DNA of 57,840 nt from Paramecium sonneborni (lineage: Eukaryota > Ciliophora > Oligohymenophorea > Peniculida > Parameciidae): the NCBI GenBank assembly GCA_905182985.1, contig CAJJDN010000081.1, positions 14,772 to 72,611 of the forward strand, written 5' to 3'. The notes beneath the pieces are model-generated. The model was not told where the DNA came from. It worked only from the letters and a program-made list of their open reading frames with translations, and ran no database searches. Below are positions 24,963 to 45,900 of the stretch, piece after piece. The first letter of the stretch is position 1. Each line of letters begins with the position of its first letter. Position numbers and translations under genes: made by a program.

Positions 24963-26258
24963 ATGTCTTCAATAATACAGCCAAAACATCTCGATAGAAT
25001 TTCTTGTAAATTTAATCATGAATCTCCTATTAAATTTTTTGTTTTAGATGTTACTAAGGAAAGTAAAGCTACTTTCTTTTGTGAAAAATGCTTAACTATA
25101 GGGGTTTTACCTTTAAATGCAAAATCTTTGGATGAGGTAAATGGATAAATAATTTAACAAAAATAATTATCACTTGAATTAGGAAAAATGTTAATTTTGA
25201 AATAAGTTAAAGAAATTGAACATTTAGGATAAGAACTTGATTTAATCAAAACATTCATTATAAAACAGTTAGATTCATCTATATAAAATAAAAAAATGTG
25301 GTAATCCTAATTAGAGGCTTTCTATAAGCAAGAAGAGTAATTCAATATTGAATTAGAATTGAAATAATTAAATTTAAATCAGGAAGAATATAAATTAAAA
25401 GAAAATATCAGGCTAAAAGAAAATATTCTTAAATTCAATTAATCTTTTTATGAAAAAATACGCAATAATTTATATCTATTTCTCGATTTAAATAAATTTT
25501 AGACATGTAAAAAAATACTTGATTAAAGTATTAATAAAACTGAATTAAATAGCCTACTTAAAAATCAAGAAGAAATTAAATAATAAAAAAAAATTATTAT
25601 TTCAAAGTTTCCAAACTAATACTTTCTAAGAGGAAATTTTGATAATATAAAAGAAAATATTATATATCATTTTTTCAATTGGAGAACTTATCGTTAAAAT
25701 AGTGTAGAAATTGTAGAATTTTATGAGGATTTAAGTGAGAATTAGGAGTTTCTTTCTCATTTATTTCCAAATTTTTATCAAAGCCAATATCATCAGAATA
25801 GTATTAGATTAACTCCATAAGAACGAAATCAAATGATAAAAGATGAATAAGTAATAATAATCATACAGTTTTAGGCTATCAAATAATTAATTGAAAATTT
25901 CTAAATGTATTTGTGTTATTCAGGACTTTAATTTTAAGGAAACAAAATAGTGATTTAAAATAAGTAGCAACTTTTAAAATTTCAATAGAAAAATATTGAA
26001 GGTTTGCGAAGAGTAATATCTTCTTTGAGTGTTTTGAGTTAACGTTAAAATGCATTATTACTTGTGAAATTTATAAAGGAAGTTGATTTCTTTTATAATG
26101 AAATGTTTATCAATTATGATTTATTGTAAGAGGAAGGCAATTAAGATAAATAAGCGTTGAAATTTGAAGAAGTAAAAAGATATTTTGTACAATCAGATAT
26201 TTAGGATAAATAATGGGTAACATATAAGATTTTAACAAACCAGGCTTTGGATTTGTGA
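24963..26258 (+). CDS. zinc-finger-like/coiled-coil protein
   Basis: The ATG at 24963 opens 432 codons ending in TGA, with no intron. The N-terminus has a Cys/His cluster, ISCKFNHESP then FFCEKCLT (C-x3-H ... C-x2-C), reminiscent of the degenerate B-box-like fingers common at the start of Paramecium coiled-coil and TPR proteins. Residues ~65-230 are Lys/Glu/Gln-rich and predicted coiled coil. Residues ~225-300 (YFLRGNFDNIKENIIYHFF, then NWRTYRQN) are more globular, and another helical stretch with FIKEVDFFYNEMF closes the protein. No catalytic motif is seen. It looks like a structural or adaptor protein; the true role is unknown. Reading past the first TGA gives another 23 codons, so an alternative end by splicing is possible but not supported. 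Confidence 0.78.
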
Positions 26259-26436
26259 TATTATCAAAGAAATTTAAGAGTTTTAATGTATAATTTTTTC
26301 TATTTATAGTCATAATATTTTATTATTAAATACAAATGAATATAATATTTCTATATTTTTATAATAATTTAATATTATTCATATACTTCAATAATTTTTG
26401 AATATGGAATTTACTTAGAAGTAAATTTTTATACTC

Positions 26437-27015
26437 TGAACAATTTTGATAATAAAATAGACATTGTGAAATTTTGGATGTTCTTCAAAAAAATTGTAAA
26501 TCACCAATCCTAATCCCAGATTTTTGAAAGAATTATTATTTTATTTTTTGAATTCTGAACAACATATTGTGCAAAAAATTCAATTTTAATATGGAGATAT
26601 CTAAATAAATGATTTTAGAAATAAAGAGTTTGATAGGATCCAGAGAGAAGAAAAGTTATTGAGGTACGGTATCACTAAATGAAATCAAAAATTTTTTAAG
26701 CTGCATTCTTTTTTTAAATTAATTAATATTATAATTGTGAAGGGATTTCAATGTTAAAAATCAGATACTAAATATGTAGAGGAAGTGAAATAAGATATTG
26801 AAATCATGGAAAAAGTATTTAGTATTGCGAATTAAATCAGTTATATAATTGGAAAGAATTAATTGATAAAATTATAGACTGACAAATTTGACATAAGCGT
26901 TTAATTTAACACAAACATGGTAAATTATTTAGAAAAAAAAAAAATTTGCAGAACTTCTCAATAAATATTTCTCTAAATTTACTAAGATAATTAACACAAA
27001 TTCTTATTTTTATGA
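26437..27015 (+). pseudogene. coding-like remnant, unknown family
   Basis: Two overlapping frames read as protein. The first, 26437-26570, contains KIDIVKFWMFFKKIVNH. The second, 26470-27015, contains YGDIQINDFRNKEFDRIQRE and VEEVKQDIEIMEKVF, and carries one internal TGA near 26682. The residue mix is that of ordinary soluble protein, not of translated AT spacer. It lies on the same strand, 180 bp downstream of the zinc-finger gene, and may be a decayed neighbour. I found no intron that removes the stop. Confidence 0.3.
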
Positions 27016-27725
27016 TAATTTTATTTAATTGTTATCTCGAAAAATTTAGGATATATGAAATTATGAGAATCTATGAAATAAAATTCATTATTACTTCGAT
27101 GACTATAAACATAAATATAAAAGTAATTTTAATTAATGCTAAGGTCTAAACTGAATAAACATTTAAGATTTTAAAAATAAAAAATTCTTTTAAATTGTTT
27201 CAAATATTTTTTTTTTTTTCAACTTTAATGATTAAATGGTGTTGATATAAATATCATAAAAATTTTTATGATAAATTAACAATCTTGAAGCTCTATAAAT
27301 AATTATTATTTACATAGATTATGAATTCTTGAGTGTTCAGTAATTAATTTTTGACAGAAACCCTAATATTACCCAAAAGAAATGAGAAATCGTTCTAAAT
27401 AATCTATTAAAGAATTGGTGATGTAAAAATCAAAATTTTTACTATACATAAATTTGAAAATTTAATCAATTTTTCTAAGCAGACTATTTAAAAATTATAG
27501 AGTTAAATAATCATATACATTCAATGCAAATTATTTTTTGCAACTAAGCAGTTCATAATTTAATTTGAATTAAATTTTAATTGATTACAATTTATAATTT
27601 CTATAAATTAAATTTATTATGGTTTTTGCTAATATACATCTTTAAGATAGCAACCTTTGATAACTTAACATAGAGTTTGGAGTCTTTTTATTAATAATAC
27701 ATTATTTACCATCTGGGGTTAAAAA
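27016..27725. other. intergenic, AT-rich
   Basis: No coding-like segment longer than about 40 codons in any frame, and no hairpin or repeat of note. It is a spacer between two decaying loci. Confidence 0.4.
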
Positions 27726-28192
27726 TCATTAAAAAATAGTTAAAGGTATTTTATCACAACTAGTAACACTCAAAGCTGCTTTTGATGTTTTATCTATACA
27801 ATAGAGCATTCCTGCTTTTTAATCTATTGTGTTAACATCGAATTAATATTCACACTTTCCATAACATTATATTACACCCTTATTTTAAAACTAGAATCAG
27901 AATATTACGTAAAGTTGTCATAAGCAATAGTTTCATAATTCCAAACACAATAAAAATTATCTAAAACACCATCACAATCATCTTTATTAAATTATGTAAA
28001 AGGCTTATTTGAGTATGATGATGATTCAAGATCCAAAGTACAATAATTAGTCTAACAATCCCCTCTGTATTTTACATTTTTACAAGTGGATTGAGAAACT
28101 AAAGAATGGTTTAATTTTGTGGCTGACTTTATTAAACTTATATAGCTAAACCAGTTAAAAATAACTTCATTTGATTTAAATATATTTTTCAT
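27726..28192 (-). pseudogene. cysteine-containing protein gene with one frame break
   Basis: From the ATG at 28192 the frame gives natural protein with spaced cysteines: STCKNVKYRGDCQTNYC, FNKDDCDGV and NFYCVWNY. Near 27875-27890 it must shift one frame to continue as CYGKCEYQFDVNTIDQKAG and MLYCIDKTSKAALSVTSC, ending at the TGA at 27728-27726. The Cys spacing suggests a disulphide-bonded extracellular protein, although no clear signal peptide is present at this start. A second set of similar Cys-spaced pieces lies at 30.5-30.8 kb on the same strand, on the other side of the TPR gene. It is either a decayed gene or one with an indel error. Confidence 0.4.
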
Positions 28193-28802
28193 ATTTTAAG
28201 TACAAAATACTAGACATAAAATTAATAGAATAAGTTTTATTTTATATAAAACGTTTCATTAATTTTGAAAAATAATTATTCAAATATTTTATTTAAAATA
28301 AAACATATTCTTTATATGATTTCTAATTATTCAATTAATTTTAATTGATGTAAAAGGTTAAATAACGAATTTAAATTCAAACAATAGTTTAAAAACACAC
28401 TGCCAAAAAGTTTATATTATTTTATTCAATTGAAAAAGAGAGATTTTATTGATAGGAAAATGCTCTATATTATATATATATTTAAAAGGATAAAATTTTC
28501 TTCCAAACATTTATAGAATATTATGGTTTTGTGATTTATTTTTTCTTGATTTTATTCTATTATGCATCCACTTTTATTTTATTAAAATTGCTTTTCTCTG
28601 CAATCTTTATTTGAGTATATTTCATTAATTTAGTTTAATTTAGATGGAATTAAAAAGCTTTAAGAACGTAGAGAATAATTAGAGTAATAATTAATAAGAT
28701 TTTTTTTTAAATATATAAATTTCAGAGAATTTAGGGTAATAGAATTATCCGATTTTAAATAGTTAAATACCATTATATATACATTTATTATATTTACTTT
28801 GC
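28193..28802. other. intergenic, AT-rich
   Basis: Spacer upstream of the TPR gene, with A/T runs and a TATATATATA stretch at about 28470. No gene or structured element is seen. Confidence 0.4.
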
Positions 28803-30284
28803 ATGATTGATCCACTTGACACTATATATGATAATATGGAAATTGGCAAATATGATGAGGCAATTGAATTAGCTAAATAAGAATTATTGAAAGATAAAGA
28901 TAATGAATTTTTGTTTAGAAAAATTATTGGTAAATCGTTAATAGATAGATATTTAAAAAATCAAAATGACAAAAATTATTCATAATTAAAAGAAGCTATA
29001 GAAGAGTTAGAGATAAGTTGGTCACTTTAAAAAATATTAAATTAGGAATCGCTATTGTACTTAGCTGATTGTGAATTCTATCTTAGATAGTATGATTAAT
29101 CAATAAAACATTATGAAGAATTATTTTAAGTACTAAAATTTTTAAAAAGTGAAAATGTATTCTAGTCATAATGTAATATTGGAATTGGGAATTGTTTGAT
29201 GAAGAAAGGAAATTACAAAGAAGCAATAGTATAATTTGAATAAGGAATAAACTCTACTGATGGCAAAGACATTAATGAATAGGAATCTACTCTTAGAAAT
29301 TTGGTATATTGCAATTTTAAGTTAAACAATTCTAAAGCAATAGATAAATATATAAAATAGTTATTAATTTTGATTCCAAAAGAATATGTTACTTATTTTC
29401 TTTTATATAAGATATTTCAAGTTTAAAACAAGTTGGAAGAAGCAGAAGCTATTATGTAAAAATTTCCAGAAGGATAGTTAAATAATATAAAACATTCTGA
29501 TGCAAAAGATTATAATTAAATAATAATTGGTTAATAAGAGGAAGTTCAAAAATAAAATTAATCATCATAAGAATTGAATTCAAGACTTTTAATTGATAAA
29601 GAATAATAAAAATAACAACAATAAATAGAGGCTATTTAAACTTAGAAATATATCCAAAAAGAAAATCCACAAAATTAAGATGCAAATTTATAATCTAATT
29701 ATGCCCATTAAATACAGAAAGAAACTTATTTTAAAAATGCATTTTAAATAATCAGTTCTTTTAAGGGAATTACAAATTCAATTGAAAAAGCAATAATTTT
29801 AAATGCTTAAGGAAAATGTTGTGAAAAATAAAAAAAATTTGATTAAGCTGAAATATTCTATCAAAAATGTATAGAAGAAAACCCAAACTATGTTATTGGA
29901 TGGATTAATAAAGCTAATTTAGGAATAATTACAAGAAGATTTTAGTAAGCAAATGAAAATTATTAAATGGCAAAATACTTGTACAGTACTAAAAATGGTA
30001 GAGAAAATTTAACATAAAAACAACATTAATCAATAGAATTAATGTTAGGTAGAATCGAGCTATATTTGCAAAATAAATTTTAAAATGATAATATTTAAAT
30101 TACTAAAAAAAGATCGCAAGTAGGTTTTGACTAAAATAAGTCTAATTTATCTTAAAATTTTTCAAATTTATTAAACAGTCCTACTCACATAAAATCAGAA
30201 TTCATTAGTGAACGAAAGACATACTAAAATAAAGACTTTAAGATTAGACCAGGTTTTAAATTACCTCCATTAAAATAAAAATGA
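28803..30284 (+). CDS. tetratricopeptide-repeat (TPR) protein
   Basis: An intact 494-codon frame from ATG to TGA, without introns. N-terminal TPR-like helical pairs are visible: DTIYDNMEIGKYDEAIELA, YLADCEFYLRQYDQSIKHYE and GIGNCLMKKGNYKEAIVQFE show the A/G-x-Y-x-A pattern. A Gln/Lys-rich linker (residues ~215-300) follows, then a second TPR block (KFDQAEIFYQKCIEENPNYV; GWINKANLGIITRRFQQA). The C-terminus is Ser/Asn-rich and basic (IRPGFKLPPLK). TPR superhelices bind other proteins; this could be a ciliary transport or chaperone adaptor, but nothing in the sequence decides. The genes on either side look decayed while this one is clean. Start is the first ATG after an AT spacer and fits the first helix. 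Confidence 0.87.
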
Positions 30285-30489
30285 TCAAATAATTAAATGA
30301 AATTTCCTTATTTAAAATTATAAGATTTTATAATATTGATTTATTATAACTCTTGTTTATTTTTATCAAATTACATACTTAAATATATTTAACAAAATTT
30401 CTATTAAAGTTTTTTTAATTGTGAATTAGTGTATTCTTTATTAAGTTTATTAAATAAATGTTTATTTTATTTTTTCATTATAAAAATCA
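30285..30489. other. intergenic, AT-rich
   Basis: Short 3' spacer after the TPR gene; nothing seen in it. Confidence 0.4.
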
Positions 30490-31520
30490 ATAATTATTTT
30501 GATGATTAATAAAAAGCTCTTTTTTAATCCACTTATTCTAGTATCAGTACATAATTATAAAAAGATGACCTTTAAGAATCAGAACCGAAATTCAAATCTA
30601 TTACTGTTCCATTGCAATTATTAATCCATTTAATACAATTGTTATGATTTAAATCTTTAGAATTCTATGAATTGATTTCATCAAAAACACAACTAGAAGG
30701 ATATTCATTACATTTAGAATCACAATAACTTAATATATTTGATAAAAAGTTCAAAATACTTAAACCAATTCTGGAAATAGAACAATTAATAGTGAAATGA
30801 TTATCCCTTGTACATAAATCTCATTGTTTTAAAAAATAATTCTTACATAATTATTTTTAAAATTTCAAATTGTATAAGAATTAAAATTGAATAAATAATA
30901 TTTTGAATTGAAAGTTCTTATAAATATTTGAAAAAATGTGATATATACAATTAGTTTTGAAATTTTAACATCTGAATTAGTTGTAATTAGATGTAAAACA
31001 TGTTAGAAATTTAATACATCACTAAATTCAACTAATAAATTACAACTTTAAGCATTTATTGGATTAAATAAATTTTCTAATCAATCGTATTATATACAAT
31101 ATGAAATACATTTGCTTGATAATTTATAATACAAGAAGCAGATTTTTTTCTTTTTATTTTGTATTATCCTGACTAGATTCAATATTTTTGATGAAATAGG
31201 CAATAAAATTCTTAATATGATCAACCAGTATTATAAATAATATATATATTATCATAAACAACTTTTTTGGATATTGATATTAAAATTAATTAAAATTTTG
31301 AATTCTCAACCAGTCGAAAATTGATTACCAATAATTGAAAGTTAGCATAAAGATTAAATTTTAAATTAAGCATACACTACTCTTAATTCTTATAAATTAG
31401 ATCCATCAGCGTTTGCTGTGAAATTATAATAGTAAGAAGTATATTTATGGTCATTTAATTATGAACCTGTCACACTAAGACAGTCAATTGAAAGAATTAT
31501 TATTATAATATATAAAGGGT
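30490..31520 (-). pseudogene. remnant of a secreted or surface protein gene
   Basis: On the minus strand three protein-like pieces follow one another. The first, 31520-31310, starts with a hydrophobic run (LYIIIIILS) ending at DC, then SVTGSQLNDHKYTSYYYNF, and stops at a TGA. The second, 31080-30870, has NAQSCNLLVEFSDVLNFQH and VLHLITTNSDVK. The third, 30830-30490, has CTRDNHFTINCS, YCDSKCNEYPSSCVFDE and NCIKWINNCNG. The hydrophobic start and paired cysteines point to a secreted or surface protein. The frame shifts and TGA codons between pieces were not removable with normal introns, and no ATG precedes the signal-like run, so I call it decayed. The Cys-spaced end resembles the locus at 27726-28192. 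Confidence 0.38.
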
Positions 31521-31840
31521 TACTTATACAGCAATCCAAAAATATAGGTTTTTTTTAGATGTTGCTCTAAAGATTTTAAATAATATTTTGGTTACAGATT
31601 GATAAATTGTATTTTTAAGATAGAGTTCCATGAAAATTAAAATAATTTTTTGAATGTATTTTAAAATAAAAGTTATGGTTGAATAGATTGAGATAAAGAA
31701 TATTAGAAATAAATACATATTCTATATTTATATAATAAATAATAGGAGAATATTTTTTCGGTAACAAACAGAATTAGAGATTATAAAAGAAAATAATATT
31801 TATAGAAATATCTTTATAAATTTATAAGAAATTCTCTAAT
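31521..31840. other. intergenic upstream of ABC transporter gene
   Basis: 320 bp of AT-rich DNA. It is open on the minus strand in the ordinary code but reads as a hydrophobic low-complexity string, so I treat it as the 5' region of the plus-strand transporter gene. Confidence 0.4.
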
Positions 31841-35983
<4,143 letters not shown>

Positions 35984-36814
35984 TTTTGTATGTCAAATTA
36001 TTTGTTATTAAAATTTATTACTTTATATTCATCTTATATTTTATTTTTGTATCTAAATTAATATTGAATTAATATTTAATCTTAATCTATTCTCAGTTTT
36101 ATTTAACCGATTTGATTTAATATTTATAAAATTAAGAAACAAATAGACTTTTTCACATTATCGAATCAACTTAAGAATCACTTTGAATCAAATATTATAT
36201 AGTTAAAAACTGATAAAAATTTATAAAATACTTAATTAATACTTCCTTATGAATTAATTCAATTTTTGGATTTATATTAATATAAAAACAGGATATATGG
36301 TATATGATTAAAAAATTATAATTCTGTAAGATATTGAATTTGATTTTTAACTTTATCAGATAAAATTAGTCAAATTTTTAGTTCCTAACCATTTCAGATT
36401 TTTAATTTTTTGGTATTGGTTTTGTTCCTGATGGTTTATTTTTGGTAAATATAGGGTTAGCCAAAATAAATTAAGTAAATTTCACTAAATTTATGCGTTC
36501 TTTAATTAATGAATGAGTTTTTGAAAGAGAATTTAAGGGTTCCTAAATTAAAATTATATAAGACAACTTGAACAATCATTTTTGAAATTTAAGTATATAA
36601 TTAATCTCTTAATGTGTTATTTATCTTGTCAAAACTATTTTTGATAACATAATATTATTATTATTGAAGAGATTAACTAGTTTAATGAAATTCATCATTT
36701 ATTGTATATTTTACAATTATTTATTTTTATTTTATTTATCGAAAAATATAAATTGTTCAAATTAATTATTAATAGTATATAAATTAAAATATTCATTTAT
36801 TTGATAATTTATTT
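35984..36814. other. intergenic, AT-rich
   Basis: 830 bp 3' of the first ABC transporter gene. No coding-like segment, repeat or RNA gene seen; the 36060-36800 stretch is almost pure A/T with short direct words. Confidence 0.4.
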
Positions 36815-37028
36815 ATGAAATAATTTCAAACATTGTAATAGAATTAGAAGTTTAAATGTAGAAAGTATAAAAAATTTTGAAAATATAACTATCTTAAGAA
36901 ATAGCTTAAAAACACAAACTAGGGGATATAATTTACAAATTATTAATTTTAATAAAAAAGATATGAAATTGAATCATGTTGATCAACCTCTTATTAGAGA
37001 TTTGTTATCAAAAGATGAAATAAAATGA
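36815..37028 (+). CDS. small basic protein, one intron likely
   Basis: ATG at 36815 to TGA at 37026-37028. Both ends read as protein: MKQFQTLQQNQKFKCRK at the start, then NSLKTQTRGYNLQIINFNKK and NHVDQPLIRDLLSKDE. They join in frame if a 34-nt intron (GTATAA...TTAAG, 36860-36893) is removed, giving 59 residues. The alternative is a one-base shift in a T-run, giving about 70 residues with ENITILRN between the two parts. No domain is recognised. It lies between the convergent ABC genes, same strand as the first. The tidy end and charged C-terminus make it more than a chance frame. Confidence 0.5.
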
Positions 37029-37229
37029 AATTTTTTTTTTAAATATAAAGCCATTTATAAATATCATCAGAATTATTTCATAATTGATTTGAAATATATT
37101 TATGATATATTTTCATAAATATATTGATAAAATTATGTTGTCAGAACGTATTGTTAATATGAAATGAAATATTAGAAGTAAATTTAAGAAAGCAAAAACA
37201 GTCTAAAAATATGATACATAAAATAAAAT

Positions 37230-41327
<4,098 letters not shown>

Positions 41328-42969
41328 TACAAAATTCTATTATTATTGTATTATTTAAATAATAACACTGAAAAAACATTATGTTTAAAAATTTTAATAG
41401 AAATTTATTTAATATTTTATTGGTTTATTTGATATTAAAAAATTTAATATAAAGAATAAAAAATTATCATATCATATTATCAATAATCAAATCTATTTTC
41501 ATTTAATCTATTTATCATATATATAATATATATTAAATTTTATCCTTCTTTTTTGATTAACAAAGAAACAATGATTCTATTGAGTATAAATCTATAAATA
41601 ATTTCTCTTATTAACAAATCTCAAATATGACATGTTATTGATTATTGCTATATCTATAATTTCGCTTAAAATTAATAAATCAAATAGCATAGATAGAAAA
41701 ATTAACACAAAGAGAATTAATAATTTAAGTATTATATTTTACCTTAATAGACTTCAATAAAGTTTGAATAAATTGTTATAAAATATTTTATTTTTATTAA
41801 ATCATTAGTTTAGTTTTTTTTAATTTTCCACTCTTATTAATATCGAAAATTTATATAATTAACATTGTTAACACAAGCAGTCTAAAGAATAAATAGTATT
41901 TGTAAGACAAAAATAACTGTATTGATAATAAATTATTTTGTAATAAAAAATATAAATCTTGATTGCTTCACTAAATTTAATGTATGTCTAGAAATTTAAA
42001 CAACGTAATTATATATAAAATTATTGAATGAAGGATAGAAGAAAAAGCGATTTTTTTAAAACAAGTTTAAGAATTAATTTAAAGTAGGCAAAGATATAGT
42101 AAAATTTAACAAGATACAAAAATTTATTTAGAATTTGACTAATAAGATTTAATTGGTTATTTATTTTATCAAATGAAACAATACATTTATTATATATTTT
42201 AAAATAATATACAAATTATTTAACCTTGAACTTATTTATAAGAAGCATCTCCTAATTAAAAAATTTATAGCTATGAATGTTTAATGAGATATGAATCCTT
42301 TATTATTAATCTTTTTTATTTTCTGTTTGGTGTGATATTATTTAATCCAATTTAATACTTTAACATTTTATTTGAAAACCAATTTAAACAAAATAAATAA
42401 TGAATCAAAGGATTGCAAAATTTATATAATTCTAAAATTTAATATGATGAGACAGGAAATAAGACAATAAATAGGCTTAATTTAATTCTGAATATTAAAA
42501 TGAAATATAAAATTTTTTTATTCATAAAAAATTTTATATTTCAAATAATATTTATTATTTATTCCTTTTAAGGAAGAAGATTTAAAATTTAAAATTAAAA
42601 TTTTAGAAATAAAAAATGATGTAAATCTAATAATTAGATTTTTTGAGTTAAAACTTCACTTGATATAAGGGTTAAATCAAATGGTTATTAGAATCATTAC
42701 AATTTAAAAATTCTTAAAAGTTGATGAAATTGATGAATCCAGTGAATAAATTGTCCAGATTTAATGTTCTGTTAATATATAAAGACATTTTTATGAAGAG
42801 ATATCTCAAAAGCTTGTTGGATTAACATTTGCCTTAAATATTTATTTATACTTATTGTGATTGAATATACTATAATAAAAATTATACATTTGGTATTAGC
42901 ATATCTTGATAATATTTAAAAAATCAAATTTTCATGTTAAAAATGTTTACCTGTGATAAAGTTTGTTAA
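41328..42969. other. intergenic, with a possible coding relic
   Basis: 1.6 kb between two divergent genes. Most is AT spacer. At 42235-42405 (+) one frame reads as membrane-protein-like (SPNQKIYSYECLMRYES followed by IINLFYFLFGVILF) and ends at a TGA. At 42029-42140 a short Lys/Arg-rich frame starts MKDRRKSDFFKTSL. Neither connects to a start, an end or each other, so they are at best relics. Confidence 0.35.
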
Positions 42970-45900
42970 ATGATTCCATTAATGGTCATAATTTTAAGGT
43001 TTGTGTATAGTTAGAATTGTGTTTATAATGAATATGAATAGGCATTAATACCTGTTGAATCTCAATATGAAATAAATCAATTTGATTCTTTTGTTACTTT
43101 GGATGTTGGGGATTCATTTGGTTTTGGTTTTTGGAGTCTTTGTATTCCACAATTAAGTTTAAAGAATATTCCTTAAGTGGAATAAGATTTTATTTCAACA
43201 GATGCTGAATTAGGACAATTATTATTTTTAGTGAAGGGAAGTATAAGCAATTCATTGTTAGGATTTGTTTATATAGATCGATAAAATATGTTAGTTTAGC
43301 ATAAAATAATTATTTTAGGAAGTAACTAGATAAGTTTAGAGTTTAATTTTTAACCAATAAATTATGAAGCTAAATGGATTCTTAGCTTTATAACCTTTAA
43401 TTTCTTAGATGGAAAGATTGTAGTTGATATGACAGATTAAATTAGATAGAGTGGAACAATGAATATTGAATAAGATTATATTTAAATAATATAAGGAGGA
43501 AAAGGCTATGTAATATATTTATATTTATTTCTAATAAGATTGAAAATTTAAATCTTAATGTATTTAAAGGAAGATTGTCTAAAATATTTGTCAATAAGAT
43601 TGATTAACTTGGTTAAGATTTATTTGAATATATGACAATTAATTGTTAAATTCCTTCTCTAATTTAAGGTGAATAAACAACTTATTTTATCAAAGGATTA
43701 TAAATTTTTGAAGGTGATACATCTCTTTAATATACAATTAATTAATTTGGTAGTAAATTTTGTCTTTCTGGATGGGTTAAATATGATATTTCTAGAGTAA
43801 TTTAAGTTTCAATCTATCCATTGATTAGAATAAGTCTTTTTAAAAATTATTTTGATAGAGCAACTTTTGGAGATGAAATATTTTTATTACAAGTTTGGTT
43901 TAATAAACGTGAAACTATATTTACTTAGATTTGTATTTATTTAGATTATCATAAAATTCCAATCATGGGATCTATTGGTTGGTATCCTGATGATTTTATT
44001 TAAGTCATTTAGGATATATTATTTGATATTTATTCTGAATATTATTTTTAAGGACTACAATAATGGCATTTTTTAAAATATGAGTATGGTTCTACTATTC
44101 CTGGAAAAAAAAGTTGTATTAATATTTAATTCTTTAATGAACTAAATTTATTAGAGATTTGTCGTGATATTTCTTAACCAACAAATTCTCCTTTTTATGT
44201 ATTTATAGGATCAGATGAATATATTAATGAATTACTTTAAGCATCACTTTTTGATTTTAAATTTGAATATAATTATGTAAATGAAAAAGAACTGCTTTTT
44301 AATGGTAATTTAAATATATATATTATAGCATGTCATTATACATGTTTAACTTGTGATGGACCACTTTAAAATAATTGTTTAACCTGTGATTAAAATTTAA
44401 ATAGATACTATTTAAATGAATAAAAGAAATGTTAATGTTTATTAGGATATGTAGATGTTTAAGATGAGAAAGTCTGTTAATAATTTGATTATCATTTTTC
44501 ATCTGTTGAAGTTTAAGAATAATATCCTCTTGGAGATTCATAATGTTAATTTGGATATTTCATTTTAAAAAATGAAAACGGTTAAAATATTTGCATAAAA
44601 TGGTATTAATAAATTTATTATTATTATTAAGTCCATAATCTAATTTTATAGATATATTATGTGTTGATTGTATTTATTATCCATTAACTTGGTATTTAAA
44701 GCCAATTTGTAAATTCGATTTGATATCAAAGAAATTGACATAGACGGATGCATATAAATATGAAAAAAGAGATATATATGATTATGACTTTTATTTGATT
44801 GATTAAAATGGATAGCTATTTCTTCATTCAGGTTACTTAGACTATTGTGAACCTGAATTAGATTCTATTAATTGTTTTAAAGCAAAATACTAACATTTTG
44901 GATAAACTATATATGTGAAATGCAAACCTAACTATTATTAATTAAATGGAGATTGTATTCTTACAAATATAAATTGTTTATTGTCATCTTCAGATGGAAA
45001 TTGTTAAAAAGTTAGAGATGGTATGTATCTTCATAATGAATAATATTATTAATGCCCTATAACTTGTTTATCTTGTATTTATGATGATGATACAAACACT
45101 CCATAATGTTTGACTTGTATCAACTAATATGCATTAGATAATGGAAATTGTCTTCCTTGTGGAAATTATTGTAGTTTTTGTTAAAAATACAATGATAAAG
45201 ATATAAATAAATCTTATTTAAAATGTTTTAAATGTTTAGATGATTCAAAATATTTTCTATCCTTTGATGGTATTAATTGTTTAGAAAACACTATCAAACA
45301 TTGTGAATATGCCTTTTAAGCAGTATCTTACGATTACTAAATAAATACACTGGATTTATATTTTATGCCAAGAGATGATTGGGATAATATTGATACAACT
45401 TGTGGTAGATGTGAATATGGATATGGAGTAATACTTAATTCCCATATTTGTCTTTCAATGAGAGATGTTAGCTGCTACTTTTCATATGTTTAATATATTT
45501 GTGACACAGTATTAGATGTGAATATATTAAATGTATTGATGTTTGCTGAATATTACGTAACTCCAATGGGAGAGATGATTACTATTGCTTTTGATGATTA
45601 TTAGAACTATATTTGTACATCATTATAATATTGTTTGATTTCTACTGATTATTATAAATCAGAAACCTCCTAAATAATTTAATTTAATAGATAATGTCCT
45701 GGATACATTGAAAATTGTGCAACTTGTTTAATAGATAAAATTAATGGCTTAGCTTCTGTTTATATATGTTTGGAATGTAAAAGTGGATATTATGCAGATA
45801 GAATTTCAGGTAAATGTTATGTATGTCCTTCTTAATTGAATTGTTATAACTGTGCACAATAATTAAACATTACAAAAGACTACTGGAAAATCAATATTAG

